A DNA stretch of 8,353 nucleotides, from assembly GCA_002506015.1 (NCBI GenBank), contig DAWR01000021.1:1-8353 (forward strand). Reading direction: 5' to 3'. This DNA comes from Candidatus Methanogasteraceae archaeon UBA261 (GTDB taxonomy: Archaea; Halobacteriota; Methanosarcinia; Methanosarcinales; Methanogasteraceae). The notes under the pieces were generated by a model that saw nothing but the letters and a program-made list of their open reading frames with translations, had not been told where the DNA came from and did no database searches. Positions 5,870 through 8,353 of this stretch are shown here, one piece after another (within the stretch, counting starts at the first letter, position 1; each line of letters begins with the position of its first letter). The translations under genes and the position numbers were made by a program.

Positions 5870-6727
5870 ATGGATAATATACGACCCGGCACAATACCGA
5901 CCGGGGTTATTTCGCTGGACTCAGTACTGAAAGGCGGGTTTCCGACAGGGTCGTTCGTTGTGCTGCTCGGTGAGATCGGCGCCGGGAACAGCGACTTCGC
6001 ATACACGTCGGTACTATCACTGCTGGAGATGCAACAAAACGGACATCCGTTAGAATCTTTTGAAAACGCCATGGTTCCGGATAAGATATGTTACATTTCA
6101 CTCACGAGAAATTGGGAAGATGTGCATGACGAGATATCACGGTGCTTCCCAGAGGATTTGTACGAAATATCCAATAGAATAGAATTTAAAGACTTTTCGG
6201 AGGAATATTTCAGTAGATCATCGATACCAACCGGGTGGATAAACGAATCCGCAGTATCTTTCGATTCTTTAAAGGAGAGGAGATATGAAAAGGATTTGAT
6301 TAATGATCTGGTGATATATCTGGATGAGAATGCCCCCAATAGCGTGATTGTTATCGATTCGGTAACCGCGCTCGCTGAGTACTGCGCAAACCCAGGTAAT
6401 TCCGCGGAGTGGTCTGATGTGATATCCTTCTTCCGCGGTCTCCAGAGAGTATCAAAGAGATGGAACGGGATGGTGTACGCGCTGCTCACAACAGATATTG
6501 TTGATGAGCACAAGCAGGAGCAGATCGCAGACTGTGCCGACGGAGTCCTCATATTCGAATGGGATGACTTCGGCGCAGCCAAACGGCAGCGAGTGATGCA
6601 CGTCAAGAAATTCAGGGGGCTTCTGCCGCAACTTGAGATGGCGAATCTTGTGAAATTCGAGACATCAGTCACAACAGACAACGGTTTTGCAATATCGAAG
6701 GTCAAACAGGTTGGGTGGCATGGATGA
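5870..6727 (+). CDS. KaiC-like RecA-fold ATPase with degenerate Walker A
   Basis: A 285-residue single-domain RecA/KaiC-superfamily protein. The N-terminal block IPTGVISLDSVLKGGFPTGS is the KaiC/RadA entry motif. The P-loop reads GEIGAGNS (34-41): asparagine replaces the lysine that contacts phosphate, so hydrolysis is probably weak or lost. Walker B is SVIVIDS, with D163. Between them is a longer insert than usual (about 90-140, rich in aromatic and charged residues). An in-frame ATG at 5861 would add three residues; I prefer 5870, because GGTGA (5856-5860) is then at a good distance, although GGGAGA (5845-5850) could serve the earlier start. It is first in a plus-strand set with 16 bases to the next gene and is divergent from the secretion ATPase. 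This context suggests a regulatory or ArlH-like partner of that machine. ArlH, the archaellum KaiC-like protein, binds the motor ATPase; that this protein does the same is inference. Confidence 0.8.
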   Translation: MDNIRPGTIPTGVISLDSVLKGGFPTGSFVVLLGEIGAGNSDFAYTSVLSLLEMQQNGHPLESFENAMVPDKICYISLTRNWEDVHDEISRCFPEDLYEISNRIEFKDFSEEYFSRSSIPTGWINESAVSFDSLKERRYEKDLINDLVIYLDENAPNSVIVIDSVTALAEYCANPGNSAEWSDVISFFRGLQRVSKRWNGMVYALLTTDIVDEHKQEQIADCADGVLIFEWDDFGAAKRQRVMHVKKFRGLLPQLEMANLVKFETSVTTDNGFAISKVKQVGWHG

Positions 6728-6743
6728 AGGGTGATGGGTAAGG

Positions 6744-7424
6744 ATGAAACGGGTCAAAATCGGCGTAAAGGGACTGGATGAGAAATTACAGGGCGGACTC
6801 CCAGATAACAGCATCACCGCGATCATAGGGACCTTCGGAACCGGAAAGTCCACAATGGGGATGCAATTTCTCAATGAGGGGCTGAAAAACGGCGAGACCG
6901 GCATCTTCATCAGCCTCGATGATGACGAAGAGCGCCTGATCGCGACTGCCGTGGAATTTGGATGGGATTTCGAGAGATATGTCGATGAAGGTACGTTGTT
7001 GTTGGTGAAACTGAACGCGATCGATATTAAAACATCACTTCTCAGGATACGGAGCGAACTTCCGCGGCTCTTTGAGTCATTCGGTGCAAAACGATGCGTA
7101 TTTGACTCAATAACTCTCTTTGAGATGCTGTTCGAGAACGAAAACGAACGAAGGATGATCGTATACGATCTTACCCAAATCATGAAAGCCAGCGGGGCAA
7201 CATCCATAGTCACATCTGAGACTGACAAATCAAACCCGCATGCGTCACGATTCGGGATGATCGAATACGTGACGGACGGCGTCTTGGTTATGAACTACCA
7301 CCGACGCACAAATGAACGGACGGTTAGATTATCCATTGAGATTACAAAGATGCGGAGAACGAACCACTCACGGGACATCATGACTTATGAGATAAGCAAA
7401 CACGGAATGGTGATCACCTCATGA
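6744..7424 (+). CDS. KaiC-like RecA-fold ATPase with intact Walker A
   Basis: A 226-residue single KaiC domain. It begins RVKIGVKGLDEKLQGGLPDN, the usual KaiC lead-in, followed by Walker A GTFGTGKS (29-36), an acidic SLDDDEER segment (57-64) at the place of the KaiC catalytic glutamates, and Walker B RCVFDSI with D121. All residues for ATP binding are present, in contrast to the preceding paralogue, with which it shares only the fold. GGGTGATGG (6729-6737) gives a Shine-Dalgarno site six to nine bases before ATG 6744. Its TGA overlaps the start of the next gene by four bases (ATGA, 7421-7424), so co-translation with the pilin-like protein is likely. Single-domain KaiC proteins in archaea are usually signalling or regulatory ATPases; with these neighbours, a role in controlling pilus assembly is inferred. 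Confidence 0.85.
   Translation: MKRVKIGVKGLDEKLQGGLPDNSITAIIGTFGTGKSTMGMQFLNEGLKNGETGIFISLDDDEERLIATAVEFGWDFERYVDEGTLLLVKLNAIDIKTSLLRIRSELPRLFESFGAKRCVFDSITLFEMLFENENERRMIVYDLTQIMKASGATSIVTSETDKSNPHASRFGMIEYVTDGVLVMNYHRRTNERTVRLSIEITKMRRTNHSRDIMTYEISKHGMVITS
7409..7415 (+). promoter_or_regulatory. Shine-Dalgarno site deciding the start of the pilin-like gene
   Basis: GGTGATC lies 5 bases before ATG 7421 and is the full complement of the archaeal 16S rRNA 3' end (GAUCACC). It sits inside the end of the preceding gene and supports 7421 rather than the in-frame ATG at 7445. Confidence 0.7.
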
Positions 7425-8353
7425 GCCGCGATGGGTGCTGCAGGATGTTTTCTGACAATAGTGCAATCTCGACCGTTGTGAGCTTTATACTGATCCTCGG
7501 ACTACTCGTAACGGTCATAGCGTTTGTCAAGGTGCAATATGTCCCGTCATGGACAGAGGATTTTGAGGCGCGGCATGCGCGTGATGTCTTTATTGATTTT
7601 TCATCGATTCCGGGCAACATCGATGACCTCGCGCTTGCCAACGGCAGCATTACTGTGAGCCAGAACCGAATCAAGCTTGGCAGCGGCGGAACCCCGATCG
7701 TGGCTCCGGGGGGGTCGTATGGCACGCTTGGTGTTGTGCCGGAGGAAGGGAGCTTTACTGTGACCGCGGATGTCTGGAATGTGAATATCATGGAGAACGG
7801 TACAATCGGCAATCTCGCAGCGGGGGGTGCGAATATCACCAACGTATCCAGTGTGTCGGCGTTCGATCTTTGTTATTGGGTAGATATAAGTCATAGTGAA
7901 CAAAACCCAAGCGGAGAAGGCGTATCTGTCAATATTACAAACCAGAGTGGGGCGAGACCTTATTTTTCTGATTGGGCTATACGAAACATGACCACCTGGA
8001 ACAGCGACGGTGATAAAATACTCGATGGGCTATGCATAGACGATGGCACTGAATATGGGAGGTCCATAAAAATAGACCTTCTGAATCCACGTTACGGATT
8101 CTGCAAGGTCTTGAGCGATGCGGACGTCCCGTACAATCTCACGATAACGAATACCACCAACATAAGCGGCTGGTATTACATAAAATACAACGAATACAAC
8201 AAAACCCTGGAGTCGTACACAGAGACCACAAACGGCACCATGTTGTACGAGTCAAGGAACCGCCAGTTCATCAACCAGCAGTTCATCTACCAGAACGGCG
8301 CAGTATTCCTCTGTCAGCCGCCGAATGTGAGCATGAGGGTCGCACCCGGCATC
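7421..8353 (+). CDS. Secreted pilin-like protein (DUF7289-like), 3' end beyond the window
   Basis: At least 311 residues, frame open to the window end. A short polar head with two cysteines (C6, C7) precedes SAISTVVSFILILGLLVTVI (14-33), one membrane-spanning segment in the style of archaeal type IV pilin N-termini. It is followed by VPSWTEDFEARH (41-52), close to the V-P-x-W-x-x-x-x-E-x-x-H motif of DUF7289-type proteins encoded near pilus ATPases in haloarchaea. The rest is predicted to be outside the cell: beta-rich, Asn/Thr/Ser-rich, with 13 N-x-S/T sequons in about 260 residues, so heavy N-glycosylation is possible. NSDGDKILDG resembles a calcium-binding DxDGDxxxD loop. Cysteines are few in the exposed part. 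It could be a pilin, a minor pilin or a membrane-anchored surface protein; no clear prepilin-peptidase site (K/R-G) is seen, which weakens the pilin call. Last of the visible plus-strand set, it is probably the exported substrate. Confidence 0.75.
   Translation, partial: MSRDGCCRMFSDNSAISTVVSFILILGLLVTVIAFVKVQYVPSWTEDFEARHARDVFIDFSSIPGNIDDLALANGSITVSQNRIKLGSGGTPIVAPGGSYGTLGVVPEEGSFTVTADVWNVNIMENGTIGNLAAGGANITNVSSVSAFDLCYWVDISHSEQNPSGEGVSVNITNQSGARPYFSDWAIRNMTTWNSDGDKILDGLCIDDGTEYGRSIKIDLLNPRYGFCKVLSDADVPYNLTITNTTNISGWYYIKYNEYNKTLESYTETTNGTMLYESRNRQFINQQFIYQNGAVFLCQPPNVSMRVAPGI

Noticed and set aside
5785..6072. N-terminal extension of the secretion ATPase by 96 residues
   Set aside because: It overlaps the divergent KaiC-like gene over its well-conserved N-terminus and has no recognisable domain; the conserved helical N-terminus and a TATA-like box support the start at 5784.
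6091..7228. Long minus-strand frames (204 and 187 codons) under the KaiC-like genes
   Set aside because: They are antisense to genes with clear KaiC motifs and have serine-rich, motif-free translations; shadow frames.
1..8353. CRISPR array, tRNA or rRNA gene
   Set aside because: No regularly spaced repeat of CRISPR size and no cloverleaf or conserved rRNA block was noticed on reading either strand.

Overview
The window looks archaeal, most likely euryarchaeal (methanogen or ANME-like Methanomicrobia; the lineage is inferred from protein types and signals, not from a marker gene). Supporting signs are TTTATATA-type TATA boxes, GGTGA/GGTGATC Shine-Dalgarno sites, an archaeal-style type IV pilus/archaellum secretion ATPase, paired KaiC-like ATPases and an archaeal pilin-like secreted protein. 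It splits into a decayed accessory half (about 1-3600) and an intact pilus-type locus (about 3930-8353).

Decayed half. Position 1-519 is the 3' part of an IS701-like DDE transposase whose last ~37 codons are thrown out of frame. 742-947 is the frameshifted C-terminus of a type I restriction HsdR subunit. 1017-1245 is a small non-autonomous transposable element (MITE-like) with terminal inverted repeats and TA flanks. On the minus strand, 1228-1836 is one reading frame broken by two stops: its middle matches the C-terminal part of DUF3841, its N-terminus resembles a MNT-type nucleotidyltransferase, and its tail is unrecognised. 2246-2557 is an intact small membrane protein (DUF5658-like). It lies behind a clear TATA box, a hairpin and a possible 32-residue upstream peptide that overlaps its start codon. 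2673-3342 on the minus strand is a toxin-antitoxin pair (ribbon-helix-helix antitoxin and PIN-domain toxin) with a frameshift in the antitoxin and an N-terminal indel plus an in-frame TAG in the toxin. A 26-27-bp inverted repeat pair (3464-3572) follows, then a gene-free stretch with strong hairpins up to 3930.

Pilus-type locus. A secretion ATPase gene (minus strand, 5784-3931) is transcribed divergently from a compact plus-strand set: a KaiC-like ATPase with a degenerate Walker A (5870-6727), a KaiC-like ATPase with an intact Walker A (6744-7424) and a secreted, sequon-rich protein with a pilin-like N-terminal hydrophobic segment (7421 to the window end, incomplete). The two promoters share a 76-85-bp intergenic region with a 12-bp palindrome. 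The likely picture is an assembly ATPase that powers export or polymerisation of the pilin-like protein, with the two KaiC-like proteins as regulators or ArlH-like partners. No membrane platform protein (TadC/ArlJ type) is visible; it may lie just past the right edge. None of the functions was tested by search; all family calls are from recognised motifs.
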